This document shows positions 1 to 5,662 of a DNA stretch of 6,900 nucleotides, in pieces. A model generated the notes under the pieces. The model was given only the letters and a program-made list of their open reading frames with translations. It had not been told where the DNA came from and ran no database searches. Location: the NCBI GenBank assembly GCA_005240015.1, contig SBBV01000211.1:1-6900 (forward strand), written 5' to 3'. Source of the DNA: Candidatus Odyssella thessalonicensis. Lineage in GTDB: Bacteria; Pseudomonadota; Alphaproteobacteria; Bin65. The translations under genes were made by a program, and so were the position numbers. The first letter of the stretch is position 1. Every line of letters starts with the position of its first letter.

Positions 1-26
1 AAGAGCACGGGGCGGAACTGGACCAA
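1..26 (-). CDS. trkH: Start of a second TrkH copy (runs off the left edge)
   Basis: This is the first eight codons of a TrkH-type K+ transporter, starting at a TTG at 26 on the minus strand and cut by the window edge. The bases are identical to the start of the truncated copy at 57-611, shifted by 585 bp, and include the same GGGGGAGG ribosome-binding site (33-40, six bases before the TTG). It probably represents the 5' end of the full-length trkH gene, with the 57-611 copy being the partial duplicate. That is an inference, because only the start is visible. If it continues normally it should reach about 480 codons. Confidence 0.6.
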
Positions 27-91
27 GGCGCGCCTCCCCCTGGCCGCGCTCCCGTTCTATGCGGGGCGAATGATGAAGCCGGCGCGCGGCA
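1..91. repeat. Direct repeat, left copy (585-bp tandem duplication)
   Basis: Bases 1-91 are identical, without a mismatch, to 586-676. The copy is cut by the window start, so the repeat may extend further left. Identity stops at 92 (G) against 677 (C). On the minus strand this copy carries the last ten codons of the GST gene with its TAG stop, the 30-bp spacer with the ribosome-binding site, and the TTG start of trkH. Together with 586-676 it marks the two ends of a duplicated unit of 585 bp. Confidence 0.95.
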
Positions 92-611
92 GCGGCTTCT
101 CGATCTTCTCCGAGAATTCGCTGCGGAACAGCTGCATGCCGCCGACGCGCAGGAACGGGAACAGCGCCACCACCATCACGATGATGCCGATGCCGCCGAC
201 CCCTTGCAGCATCGCGCGCCAGAGCAGGAGGCCGCGCGAGAGCCGGTCGAGCCCGGTCAGGAGCGTGGCGCCGGTGGTGGTGAGGCCCGAGGCGGTCTCG
301 AAGAAGGCGTCGCCGAACGAGAGCTTCAGCTCGCCGAGCATCAGCGGAATGCTGCCGAAGACCGAGACCGTCACCCAGCTGACGCCGGTCAGGAGAAAGC
401 CTTCGCGCGCGGTCAGGCGCAGGCGCTGCCCGGTCCAGCCGCCCAAGACGAAGAGGCCGGCGGCGAAGAAGCTGATCGCCGCGCCGGCGGCGAAGGCGCG
501 CCAGTCGGGATGGCCGTGGTCGAGGTCGAAGACCATCGGCACCAGCATCGCCAGCGAGAAGGCGCCGAGGATCAGCCCCAGGATGAAGAGCACGGGGCGG
601 AACTGGACCAA
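57..611 (-). pseudogene. trkH: Truncated TrkH K+ transporter with a GST-derived tail
   Basis: This is the N-terminal third of a TrkH/TrkG-family membrane subunit, which in the intact family forms the K+ permeation pathway and works with the cytoplasmic NAD-binding protein TrkA. The 184 residues compare with about 480 in the family. Hydrophobic segments lie at about 6-30, 38-60 and 71-91. A pore loop with the filter-like run SGLTTTG is at 108-114, followed by WRAMLQGVGGIG at 131-142 and a further membrane segment to about 154. This is one complete M1-P-M2 unit of the four expected. Residues up to about 174 are TrkH (GGMQLFRSEFSEK is typical). The last ten, PRAGFIIRPA, match the C-terminus of the neighbouring GST exactly, including the TAG stop. 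Translation starts at TTG 611, supported by GGGGGAGG six bases upstream. Only one pore repeat remains, so it cannot form a normal channel. I infer a non-functional product of tandem duplication, or an assembly artefact. Confidence 0.85.
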
Positions 612-676
612 GGCGCGCCTCCCCCTGGCCGCGCTCCCGTTCTATGCGGGGCGAATGATGAAGCCGGCGCGCGGCA
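586..676. repeat. Direct repeat, right copy (585-bp tandem duplication)
   Basis: This copy is identical to 1-91. It is the native context: on the minus strand the GST gene reads straight into its stop at 642, a 30-bp spacer follows, and trkH starts at 611. The duplicated unit is 92-676 on the visible side (585 bp), with the next unit beginning at 91. Confidence 0.95.
618..625 (-). promoter_or_regulatory. Ribosome-binding site that fixes the TTG start of trkH
   Basis: The minus strand reads GGGGGAGG here, six bases before TTG 611. It is a strong Shine-Dalgarno match and there is no nearby ATG or GTG giving a TrkH-like N-terminus, so it supports the rare TTG start (VQFRPVLF follows). The same site recurs at 33-40 for the second copy. 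Confidence 0.75.
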
Positions 677-1565
677 CGTGCACGACGACGTCGCCGACTT
701 CGGGCGCGCTGCGGCGGATCGCGATCTCGTTGCGCCGGACCATGACGACTTCGCCCACGACCGGCTCGGGCGCGCGGTCCTCGGTCTGCACGCTGACGCG
801 CATGCCGGGCTTGGGCGCGCCCTCCACCTCCTCGGACTCGCGCGGCGGCGCGGGCTCGGCCGCCTTGGCGATGGCGAGCGCTTCCTCGCCGCTCATCTCG
901 CTGCGCGCGCCCTGACCGATCGCGTCGACGCGGTCGACCCAGGCGCGCACGGTGGGATAAGCGTCGAACGCCGCCGCGGCGCGCTTGCCGCTGTTCTTGG
1001 CCGCCATCCAGATGGGATGCGCCGCCGCGATGTCGGCGAGGCCCGGCTGCTCGCCCAGCAGGAAGCTGCGCCCGTCGGAGAGGAGACTGGCGAGGCGGTC
1101 GAGCTGGAGGCACATCTGGCTTTTGAACAGCGGGATCGCAGCCTTCATCTTCTCGATCGGCGTCACCGGCCGGTTCATCATCTTGGCGCGGTCCTCGAAG
1201 AACGCCGGCGGCAGCTTGTCGGCGACGATGCTCAGCGCGAAGTTCGCCGCCGGCAGGAACAGGCTCTGGTCCGACCAGGCGGCGAAGATCTGCGCCAGGC
1301 CTTCGCCGCCGACCGGATAGAGGCTCGGCGCGGGATGACGGCGCTCGAGCTCGGCGGCGATGAGGCTCGTGTCGAAATAGAGGTCGGCGCCGATCTGCAG
1401 CACCGGCGTCTTCCGGTAGCCGCCGGTGAGCGGCATCAGAAGCGGCTTCGGCATCACGATCGGAATGATCACGGCGCGCCAGGCGAGCCGCTTGAAGCCG
1501 AAGCAGAGCCGCGCCTTGTAGGCGTAGGGCGACGAATCGTATTGGTGCAGGATGTACTCGGCCAC
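642..1565 (-). CDS. Glutathione S-transferase family protein with C-terminal extension
   Basis: This 307-residue cytosolic protein has an N-terminal thioredoxin-fold GST domain (about 1-85). It shows the active-site region DSSPYAYKAR (10-19), the cis-proline of KTPVLQIG at Pro54 and the glutathione-site DTS at 65-67. An all-helical GST C-terminal domain follows (about 90-225), with the family signature LLGEQPGLADIAAAHPIW. The protein then continues past a normal GST (about 200-230 residues) through an acidic, proline-containing linker (about 240-252) into a small probable beta domain, from GMRVSV at 254 to VVVHVPRAGFIIRPA at the end. I recall similar long GSTs in alphaproteobacteria, so the extension looks native. 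The substrate is unknown. The start is GTG 1565, with GAGGGGAG at 1570-1577 just upstream. It lies 30 bp before trkH on the same strand, and the two may be co-transcribed. The fold call is secure; the role (detoxification) is only general family knowledge. Confidence 0.88.
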   Translation of the reverse strand: MAEYILHQYDSSPYAYKARLCFGFKRLAWRAVIIPIVMPKPLLMPLTGGYRKTPVLQIGADLYFDTSLIAAELERRHPAPSLYPVGGEGLAQIFAAWSDQSLFLPAANFALSIVADKLPPAFFEDRAKMMNRPVTPIEKMKAAIPLFKSQMCLQLDRLASLLSDGRSFLLGEQPGLADIAAAHPIWMAAKNSGKRAAAAFDAYPTVRAWVDRVDAIGQGARSEMSGEEALAIAKAAEPAPPRESEEVEGAPKPGMRVSVQTEDRAPEPVVGEVVMVRRNEIAIRRSAPEVGDVVVHVPRAGFIIRPA

Positions 1566-1700
1566 GGCTCTCCCCTCGCTCTTTCGTGGGCGCGCACTCT
1601 ATGGCGCAGGCGCGGCGCCGGTCCAGCGCGCTTCCCTCATACGGACGGCGCGTCACCGCGGATGCTTCGCGATCGATCCCCGAGCCAGCTGACGCGGGGT

Positions 1701-1811
1701 ATTCACCACCGAGGCACAGAGAACACAGAGGGCAAGCGAGAGGAAGGTCTTTCGCGCGCCTTCGGCGCGCAATTCTTCCTTCTCCGTGTTCTCTGTGCCG
1801 CTGTGGTGAAT
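1701..1811. repeat. Interspersed hairpin repeat (MITE-like, about 111 bp)
   Basis: Two 30-bp arms, 1701-1730 and 1782-1811, are inverted complements with about four mismatches; each carries GGCACAGAGAACAC. Inside them AGGAAG (1741-1746) pairs with CTTCCT (1775-1780), and at the tip GCGCGCC (1754-1760) pairs with GGCGCGC (1764-1770) around a TTC loop. The whole element can fold into one long stem. The arms are clearly less GC-rich than the surrounding DNA. The motif of CACCAC..GAGGCACAGAG facing CTCTGTGCC..GTGGTGAA belongs to a repeat type that I recall from many unrelated bacterial genomes. It is often mis-annotated as a small protein because it is open in one frame. I see no clear target-site duplication. 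It sits downstream of the peroxidase gene and upstream of the GST gene, so it could act on transcription or mRNA stability, but that is inference. Confidence 0.85.
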
Positions 1812-1835
1812 CCTTTCTTCGCTTCACCAGTGCGG

Positions 1836-2315
1836 CTAGGCGAGCGCGTCGTCGATCGCTTTCTGGATCTCCGCGGATTTCGGCGCGACCTTGGAGGGCC
1901 AGGCGCCGGCGAGCGCTCCGTCGGGGCCGATGAGATACTTGTGGAAGTTCCAGCGCGGCACCGCCCCTTCGCCGAGCTCGCCCGCGATCCAGCGATAGAG
2001 CGGATGCGCATCCGCGCCGATGACCTTCTGCTTCGCCGCGAGCGGAAACGTGACGGCGTAGTTCTTCTCGCAGAATTCGCGCACGTCGGCGTCGGTGCCG
2101 GGCTCCTGCGCGCCGAAATCGTTGGACGGCACGCCCAGGACGACAAGGCCCTTCCCTTTCCGCTCGCGCCAGAGCGCCTCGAGGTCGCGGTATTGCGGCG
2201 TGAACCCGCACTCGGAAGCGGTGTTGACGAGCAGCACCACTTCGCCGGCGAAGTCCTTCAGCCGGATCTCGCCGCCGCCGATCGAGGGGAGCGTGAAGTC
2301 GTGCGCGGTGGTCAT
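1836..2315 (-). CDS. gpx: Glutathione peroxidase family (probably thioredoxin-dependent) peroxidase
   Basis: This 159-residue protein is full length for the bacterial GPx family and reduces hydrogen peroxide or organic hydroperoxides. The peroxidatic cysteine is Cys36 in NTASECGFTPQY. Gln70 lies in GVPSNDFGAQEPG, and Trp122-Asn123 in PRWNF complete the usual Cys-Gln-Trp-Asn set. A second cysteine, Cys82 in REFCEKNYAVTFP, occupies the same position as the resolving cysteine of yeast Gpx3/Orp1 (Cys36/Cys82). This suggests an atypical 2-Cys mechanism using thioredoxin rather than glutathione. It has no signal peptide and is therefore cytoplasmic. The residue after WNF is His where Asn or Thr is more common. 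The start is ATG 2315, with GAGGA (2323-2327) seven bases upstream. It diverges from the BtuF-like gene across an 84-bp gap. No selenocysteine codon is involved. Confidence 0.93.
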   Translation of the reverse strand: MTTAHDFTLPSIGGGEIRLKDFAGEVVLLVNTASECGFTPQYRDLEALWRERKGKGLVVLGVPSNDFGAQEPGTDADVREFCEKNYAVTFPLAAKQKVIGADAHPLYRWIAGELGEGAVPRWNFHKYLIGPDGALAGAWPSKVAPKSAEIQKAIDDALA

Positions 2316-2322
2316 GCTTGTA

Positions 2323-2327
2323 TCCTC
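2323..2327 (-). promoter_or_regulatory. Ribosome-binding site of the peroxidase gene
   Basis: The minus strand reads GAGGA, seven bases before ATG 2315. This is good spacing and confirms the start. The remaining 84-bp divergent gap (2316-2399) must hold promoters for both directions, but I see no convincing -35/-10 pair in it. Confidence 0.65.
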
Positions 2328-2399
2328 GGCCTTGCGTCGGGCCTAGTATCGGACCTCGTCCGGCCCCATATCAACGCCGGCAACCCGCGAGCAATTCCC

Positions 2400-3323
2400 A
2401 TGGCGGCGCTCCGCGTCGTGACGCTCATCCCCAGCGCGACCGAGATCGTCGCGGCGCTGGGCTTCCGCGACCGGATCGTCGGGCGCTCGCACGAATGCGA
2501 TTTCCCCGCGCGCATCGACGCGCTGCCGGCGCTGACCGCGCCGAAGCTCAAGACCGAAGGGCACAGCGCCGAGCTTGACGACCGGGTGAAGCGCCTCATC
2601 GAGCAGGGCCTCGCCGTCTACAGCGTCGATGCGCCGCTCCTCAAGAAGCTGGCGCCCGACGTGATCGTAACGCAAGACCAGTGCCAGGTTTGCGCCGCCA
2701 GCCTCGCCGACGTCGAGGCCGCGACCCGCGACTGGACCGATCGGCCCGTCGCCATCGTCTCGCTCAATCCCATGTCGCTCGACGACGTGTGGCGCGACAT
2801 CGCCAAGGTGGCCGAGGCGCTCGGCGTCGCCGAGCGCGGCAAGGCGCTGATCCATTCGCTGACGCAGCGTATGAAGATGACCGCGAGCAGCGCGGCGTCG
2901 GTCAAGCAGCGCCCGCGCACCGCGTTCATCGAGTGGATCGAGCCGCTCATGGCCGGCGGCAACTGGATGCCGACGCTGGTGGAAATGGCCGGTGGCGAAA
3001 ACCTGTTCGGCACGGCGGGCCAGCATTCGCCCTGGCTCGAATGGGAAGCGCTCAAGGCCGCCGATCCCGACGTGATCGTGATCGCGCCCTGCGGCCTCGA
3101 CTTGGCGCGCATCCGCGCCGACTTCCCGGCGCTCCGGCAGCGCACCGGCTGGAGCGATCTCCGTGCGGTGAAGGCGAAGCGCGTCTATTTCGCCGACGGC
3201 AACCAGTACTTCAACCGGCCCGGGCCGCGCCTGGTCGAGACGCTCGAGATTCTCGCCGAGATCCTGCATCCGGGCCGCTTCAGCTTCGGCCTGCGCGGCC
3301 GCGCCTGGGAAGTGGCGCCTTAG
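2400..3323 (+). CDS. Cobalamin-binding protein, BtuF-like periplasmic-binding fold without signal peptide
   Basis: This 307-residue protein belongs to the BtuF/FepB-like substrate-binding superfamily (COG0614 type). Family signs are RVVTLIPSATEIVAALG at 5-21, the GRSHECDFP loop (28-36), DVIVTQDQCQVCA (87-99), NPMSLDDVWRDI, the second-lobe segment beginning RTAFIEWIEPLMAGGNW, DPDVIVIAPCG and the NRPGPRLVETLEIL C-terminal helix. True BtuF proteins are exported. Here the protein starts directly at the first beta strand, and codons upstream of ATG 2400 do not encode a signal peptide, so it is predicted to be cytoplasmic. Cys95 and Cys98 form a CxxC that I recall as conserved in this subfamily. 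No btuC/btuD permease or ATPase genes are nearby, so a role in B12 import is unsupported; it may bind corrinoid or another ligand in the cytoplasm. The ribosome-binding site is weak, but no other start fits the fold. Confidence 0.85.
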   Translation: MAALRVVTLIPSATEIVAALGFRDRIVGRSHECDFPARIDALPALTAPKLKTEGHSAELDDRVKRLIEQGLAVYSVDAPLLKKLAPDVIVTQDQCQVCAASLADVEAATRDWTDRPVAIVSLNPMSLDDVWRDIAKVAEALGVAERGKALIHSLTQRMKMTASSAASVKQRPRTAFIEWIEPLMAGGNWMPTLVEMAGGENLFGTAGQHSPWLEWEALKAADPDVIVIAPCGLDLARIRADFPALRQRTGWSDLRAVKAKRVYFADGNQYFNRPGPRLVETLEILAEILHPGRFSFGLRGRAWEVAP

Positions 3324-3365
3324 GGCCTGGCCGCAGCGTGGCAGCACTGTCGCGCCGGCGCTGCT

Positions 3366-3400
3366 ATTGATTTGAAAAGGTTGTGATTTTCATTCACCGT
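3366..3400 (+). promoter_or_regulatory. AT-rich candidate promoter/operator upstream of usg
   Basis: The 155-bp gap 3324-3478 has a distinctly AT-richer core. It contains the inverted repeat TGAAAA (3373-3378) and TTTTCA (3387-3392) separated by eight bases, followed by two TTCA words (3393-3396 and 3400-3403). TTGATT at 3367-3372 could be a -35 element, but no good -10 follows at the right distance. It is the best place for the usg promoter and a possible dimeric-regulator site. The regulator is unknown and the arms are short enough to occur by chance. Confidence 0.3.
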
Positions 3401-3478
3401 TCAGAGCGGCTGCGGCACACTTCCTGCATGCACGCGTAAAGATGTGCAACAGAGGGAAGATCGAAAGGACCCGAGCCG

Positions 3479-3742
3479 ATGTCGAACTTGCGACTGCAAC
3501 TGCTCGGCCACAGGCTCACCACGGCCGAGATCATCTACCACATGCCGGACCACCCGCGGCTGCTGCAGACCTTCGTGTGGCAAGCCTACGATCTGGCGCC
3601 GCGCTATCCCGCGCTCACCAAGTTCCTCCGCTTCTGGGAGCAGCACATCGAGGGCGCGCTCCACATCGTGCGCGTCGCCAGCACCGCGTTGGTGAAGCCG
3701 GCCGAGTTCCGCTACGTGAAGGGCGAGCTGCGGCTCCATTGA
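3479..3742 (+). CDS. usg: Usg family protein
   Basis: This 87-residue small soluble protein is full length and matches the alphaproteobacterial Usg family, named from the gene beside the trp genes of Caulobacter. It is not the Asd-like Usg of E. coli. Conserved stretches are LGHRLTTAEIIYHMPDHP (10-27), FVWQAYDLAPRYP, KFLRFWEQHIEGALHIVRVA and the C-terminal ending ELRLH. The molecular function is not known. No trp genes are adjacent here. The start is ATG 3479, with AAAGGA at 3464-3469 nine bases upstream. It stands alone between the BtuF-like gene and YggT, with its own probable promoter region upstream and a GC-rich hairpin just after its stop. Confidence 0.9.
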   Translation: MSNLRLQLLGHRLTTAEIIYHMPDHPRLLQTFVWQAYDLAPRYPALTKFLRFWEQHIEGALHIVRVASTALVKPAEFRYVKGELRLH

Positions 3743-3748
3743 ATCCGC

Positions 3749-3768
3749 CGCGGGCTTGAACGCCCGCG
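3749..3768 (+). terminator. GC-rich hairpin just after usg, without U-tract
   Basis: CGCGGGC (3749-3755) pairs perfectly with GCCCGCG (3762-3768) around the six-base loop TTGAAC, seven bases beyond the usg stop. No T-run follows, so it is not a canonical intrinsic terminator. It may mark the 3' end of the usg mRNA or partially attenuate read-through into yggT. The function is inferred from position only. Confidence 0.4.
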
Positions 3769-3820
3769 TGGCGCTCTGTACGGTCGCGCGCGGATTCCCC
3801 GGGGCACCCGCGGCGGGGCC

Positions 3821-4129
3821 ATGCGATCGCTCTATCAGCTCCTCGATTTCGTGCTGTGGTTCTACAGCCTCTTGCTCATCATCTACGTGGTGATGGGCCT
3901 CCTGATCAATTTCGGCGTCGTCAACGCCTATAACCGCGTCGTCTCGGGCATCTACGAATTCCTCGTCCGCATCACCGAGCCGGTGCTGCGCCCGATCCGG
4001 CGCATCCTGCCCAATTTCGGCCCGGTCGATCTCTCGCCGCTCGTCGTCTTCCTGCTCATCTGGTTCGCGCGCATGCTGATGGCCGAGTATTGGCCGGTGT
4101 CCATCGGCGCGCGGACGACCAACGATTGA
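3821..4129 (+). CDS. YggT family integral membrane protein
   Basis: This 102-residue protein has two predicted membrane helices, about residues 9-32 (LDFVLWFYSLLLIIYVVMGLL) and 70-89 (DLSPLVVFLLIWFARMLMAE). They are joined by a basic loop with the family signature FLVRITEPVLRPIRRILP (46-63), followed by the conserved P-VDLSP segment. YggT proteins are small inner-membrane proteins; members have been linked to osmotic or K+-related phenotypes and, in some bacteria, to cell-division or photosystem assembly contexts, so the role here is undetermined. The start at ATG 3821 gives the usual N-terminus; the upstream GGCGGGG is close and not a strong ribosome-binding site. Its stop overlaps the next start in TTGA, so the DUF167 gene is probably translationally coupled. 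Confidence 0.9.
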   Translation: MRSLYQLLDFVLWFYSLLLIIYVVMGLLINFGVVNAYNRVVSGIYEFLVRITEPVLRPIRRILPNFGPVDLSPLVVFLLIWFARMLMAEYWPVSIGARTTND

Positions 4130-4458
4130 GCGGCGTCCCCTACGCGGCCGTGCCGGAAGGCCTGCGCGTCTTCGTGCGCCTGCAGCCCAAGGCGCGGCGC
4201 GAACGCATCGAGGGCATCGTGACCCAGGCCGACGGCCGCGTGGCCTTCAAGGTGGCGGTGACGGCGCCGCCCGAAGCCGGCAAGGCGAATGCGGCCCTCG
4301 TCGCGCTGTTGGGCAAGAGTTGGCGGCTGCCCAAGCGCGCGATCGCCATCGTGGGCGGCGCCGCGGATCGCAGAAAGACCTTGCTTTTGCGCGGCGATCC
4401 CGCCTCTTTGCGGGCGATGCTCACCGCTTACCTCGCCGCGATCGCGAATTCCGCCTGA
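4126..4458 (+). CDS. DUF167 (YggU-like) family protein
   Basis: This 110-residue soluble protein has the DUF167 core: [17 protein letters not shown] (about 13-29), [20 protein letters not shown] (the PPxxGKAN signature) and the following [18 protein letters not shown], ending in a [11 protein letters not shown] strand. The biochemical function is unknown; the fold is a small alpha/beta domain. I chose the TTG at 4126, which overlaps the yggT stop by four bases (TTGA), a common coupling arrangement. A TTG at 4090 is also in frame but would overlap yggT by 40 bp and add a non-conserved arginine-rich stretch. Pairing of YggT with DUF167 genes is widespread (yggT-yggU in E. coli), which supports both calls. 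The gene ends four bases before folD. Confidence 0.85.
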   Translation: MSGVPYAAVPEGLRVFVRLQPKARRERIEGIVTQADGRVAFKVAVTAPPEAGKANAALVALLGKSWRLPKRAIAIVGGAADRRKTLLLRGDPASLRAMLTAYLAAIANSA

Positions 4459-4462
4459 ACGC

Positions 4463-5371
4463 ATGACCAATCCGAAGATCATCGACGGCAAAGCGTTTGC
4501 CGAAAATCTGCGCGCGCGCCTCGCGCGCCAGGTCGCCGCGCTCAGGGCCGAGCATGGGCTTGTGCCCGGACTCGCGGCGGTCCTCGTCGGCAACGATCCG
4601 GCGAGCGAGGTTTATGTGCGCAGCAAGGCCAGAGCGATGCGCGCGGCGGGCATGAACTCGTTCGAATATCGCCTCGCGGCGCGCACCGACGAGGCGGCAC
4701 TGCTCGACCTCGTGCAGCGGCTCAACGGCGATCCGGCGGTGCACGGCATCCTCGTGCAATTGCCGCTGCCGAAACAGATCCGCGAGGCGGCGGTGATCGA
4801 CGCGCTCGATCCGGCCAAGGACGTCGACGGGTTTCACGTCGTTAATGCCGGCCGCCTCTCGACCGGCGGCCAGGGCATGATCCCCTGCACGCCGTTGGGC
4901 TGCCTCATGCTGCTCAAGGATCGCCTCGGCGACCGCGATGGCGGCTTGGCGGGCATGCGCGCGATCGTGCTCGGGCGCTCCAACATCGTCGGCAAGCCGA
5001 TGGCGCAGCTGCTCATCCGCGAGAGCTGCACGGTCACCGTCGCGCATTCCAAGACGCGCGATCTCGCGGCCGAGTGCCGCCGCGCCGAGATCGTCGTGGC
5101 CGCGGTCGGCAAGCCCGAGATGGTGAAGGGCGACTGGATCGGCGAAGGCGCCGTCGTGATCGACGTCGGCATCAACCGCATTCCGGCGCCGACGGCCGAA
5201 AATCCCGGGCGCACGCGCCTCGTCGGCGACGTCGCGTTCGCCGAAGCGCTGCCGCGCGCCTCCGCGATCACGCCCGTGCCCGGCGGCATCGGCCCGATGA
5301 CGATCGCGTGCCTGCTCGCCAACACGCTCACCGCCGCGTGCCGCCAGCGCGGCGTCACCCTGCGCGACTGA
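4463..5371 (+). CDS. folD: FolD: methylenetetrahydrofolate dehydrogenase / methenyltetrahydrofolate cyclohydrolase
   Basis: This 302-residue cytoplasmic bifunctional enzyme interconverts 5,10-methylene-, 5,10-methenyl- and 10-formyl-tetrahydrofolate using NADP+, supplying one-carbon units for purine and formyl-Met synthesis. The catalytic-domain signature [11 protein letters not shown] contains Tyr51 and the catalytic Lys55. [10 protein letters not shown] (94-103, with Gln99) and [10 protein letters not shown] (116-125, with Asp122) line the folate site. The dinucleotide-binding part has [16 protein letters not shown], and the C-terminal signature [17 protein letters not shown] is intact. The length is normal (280-300) and no key residue is missing. 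The start is ATG 4463, four bases after the DUF167 stop, so it is likely the last gene of a yggT-DUF167-folD operon. Its stop is six bases from the end of the converging DUF1127 gene, leaving no room for a separate terminator. Confidence 0.97.
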   Translation: MTNPKIIDGKAFAENLRARLARQVAALRAEHGLVPGLAAVLVGNDPASEVYVRSKARAMRAAGMNSFEYRLAARTDEAALLDLVQRLNGDPAVHGILVQLPLPKQIREAAVIDALDPAKDVDGFHVVNAGRLSTGGQGMIPCTPLGCLMLLKDRLGDRDGGLAGMRAIVLGRSNIVGKPMAQLLIRESCTVTVAHSKTRDLAAECRRAEIVVAAVGKPEMVKGDWIGEGAVVIDVGINRIPAPTAENPGRTRLVGDVAFAEALPRASAITPVPGGIGPMTIACLLANTLTAACRQRGVTLRD

Positions 5372-5377
5372 GCGGCG

Positions 5378-5602
5378 CTAGGCCTGCCAGAACGGCTTGC
5401 TCGCCTCGCGCACCGCATCGGCGCGGGTGATGCCGACATCCTTGAGCATGCGGTCGCTCATGGCGGCCAGGTGCTTGCGCTGTTCGCTACGCTCCCGCCA
5501 TTCGGCGAGGCGGCTGAGGATCGACCTGAAGCCGCGGACGAGTCCGCTCCGAGCGACAAGCGAGCTGGGCGCGCCATCGACGGTGTCGGCGCGATCGGGC
5601 AT
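5378..5602 (-). CDS. DUF1127 domain protein
   Basis: This 74-residue protein has an arginine-rich C-terminal DUF1127 motif: SEQRKHLAAMSDRMLKDVGITRADAVREASKPFWQA (about 39-74). It includes the invariant-looking DRMLKDVGITR and the ASKPFW tail common in alphaproteobacteria. Short DUF1127 proteins have been associated with RNA-binding and phosphate/stress-related regulation in this class; the role of this one is unknown. The start at ATG 5602 is supported by GGAG (5610-5613), seven bases upstream. A GTG at 5641 in the same frame lacks such a site and would add 13 non-conserved residues. It converges on folD with a six-base gap. The frame of the upstream broken gene reads into it on the same strand. 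Confidence 0.88.
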   Translation of the reverse strand: MPDRADTVDGAPSSLVARSGLVRGFRSILSRLAEWRERSEQRKHLAAMSDRMLKDVGITRADAVREASKPFWQA

Positions 5603-5662
5603 GGCTGAGCTCCAGTGGCGAGCATCCACGGGGCGCGACACTCGCGCGAACCCAAGCGCCGC

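Noticed and set aside
1701..1811. Hairpin repeat as a CRISPR unit or a classical terminator
   Set aside because: There are only two arms in inverted orientation and no spacer array; there is no U-tract, and the length and widespread sequence type point to an interspersed element.
1586..1933. Small ORFs reading through the hairpin repeat on either strand
   Set aside because: The HHRGTENTEG..LLRVLCAAVV-type peptide is the translation of a palindromic repeat and recurs as a false gene in many genomes; there is no ribosome-binding site.
204..2399. Very long plus-strand open frame upstream of the BtuF-like gene (part of a 1039-codon frame)
   Set aside because: It is open only because of high G+C. 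It is antisense to clear TrkH, GST and GPx genes and passes through the hairpin repeat; its composition (Arg/Glu/Ala-rich, no domain) is typical of a shadow frame. Only the part from 2400 is a gene.
2343..3347. 334-codon minus-strand open frame opposite the BtuF-like gene
   Set aside because: Antisense shadow in GC-rich DNA; Arg/His/Asp-rich with no recognisable domain, while the opposite strand encodes a clear protein fold.
4090..4125. Upstream TTG start for the DUF167 protein
   Set aside because: It would overlap yggT by 40 bp and add a non-conserved arginine-rich stretch; the TTGA overlap start at 4126 fits the family better.
4421..5439. Minus-strand open frames of about 200 codons across folD
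   Set aside because: They are antisense to an intact folD with all signature motifs, and show no family features of their own.
5603..5641. GTG start at 5641 for the DUF1127 protein
   Set aside because: No Shine-Dalgarno sequence, while ATG 5602 has GGAG seven bases upstream; the additional residues do not look conserved.
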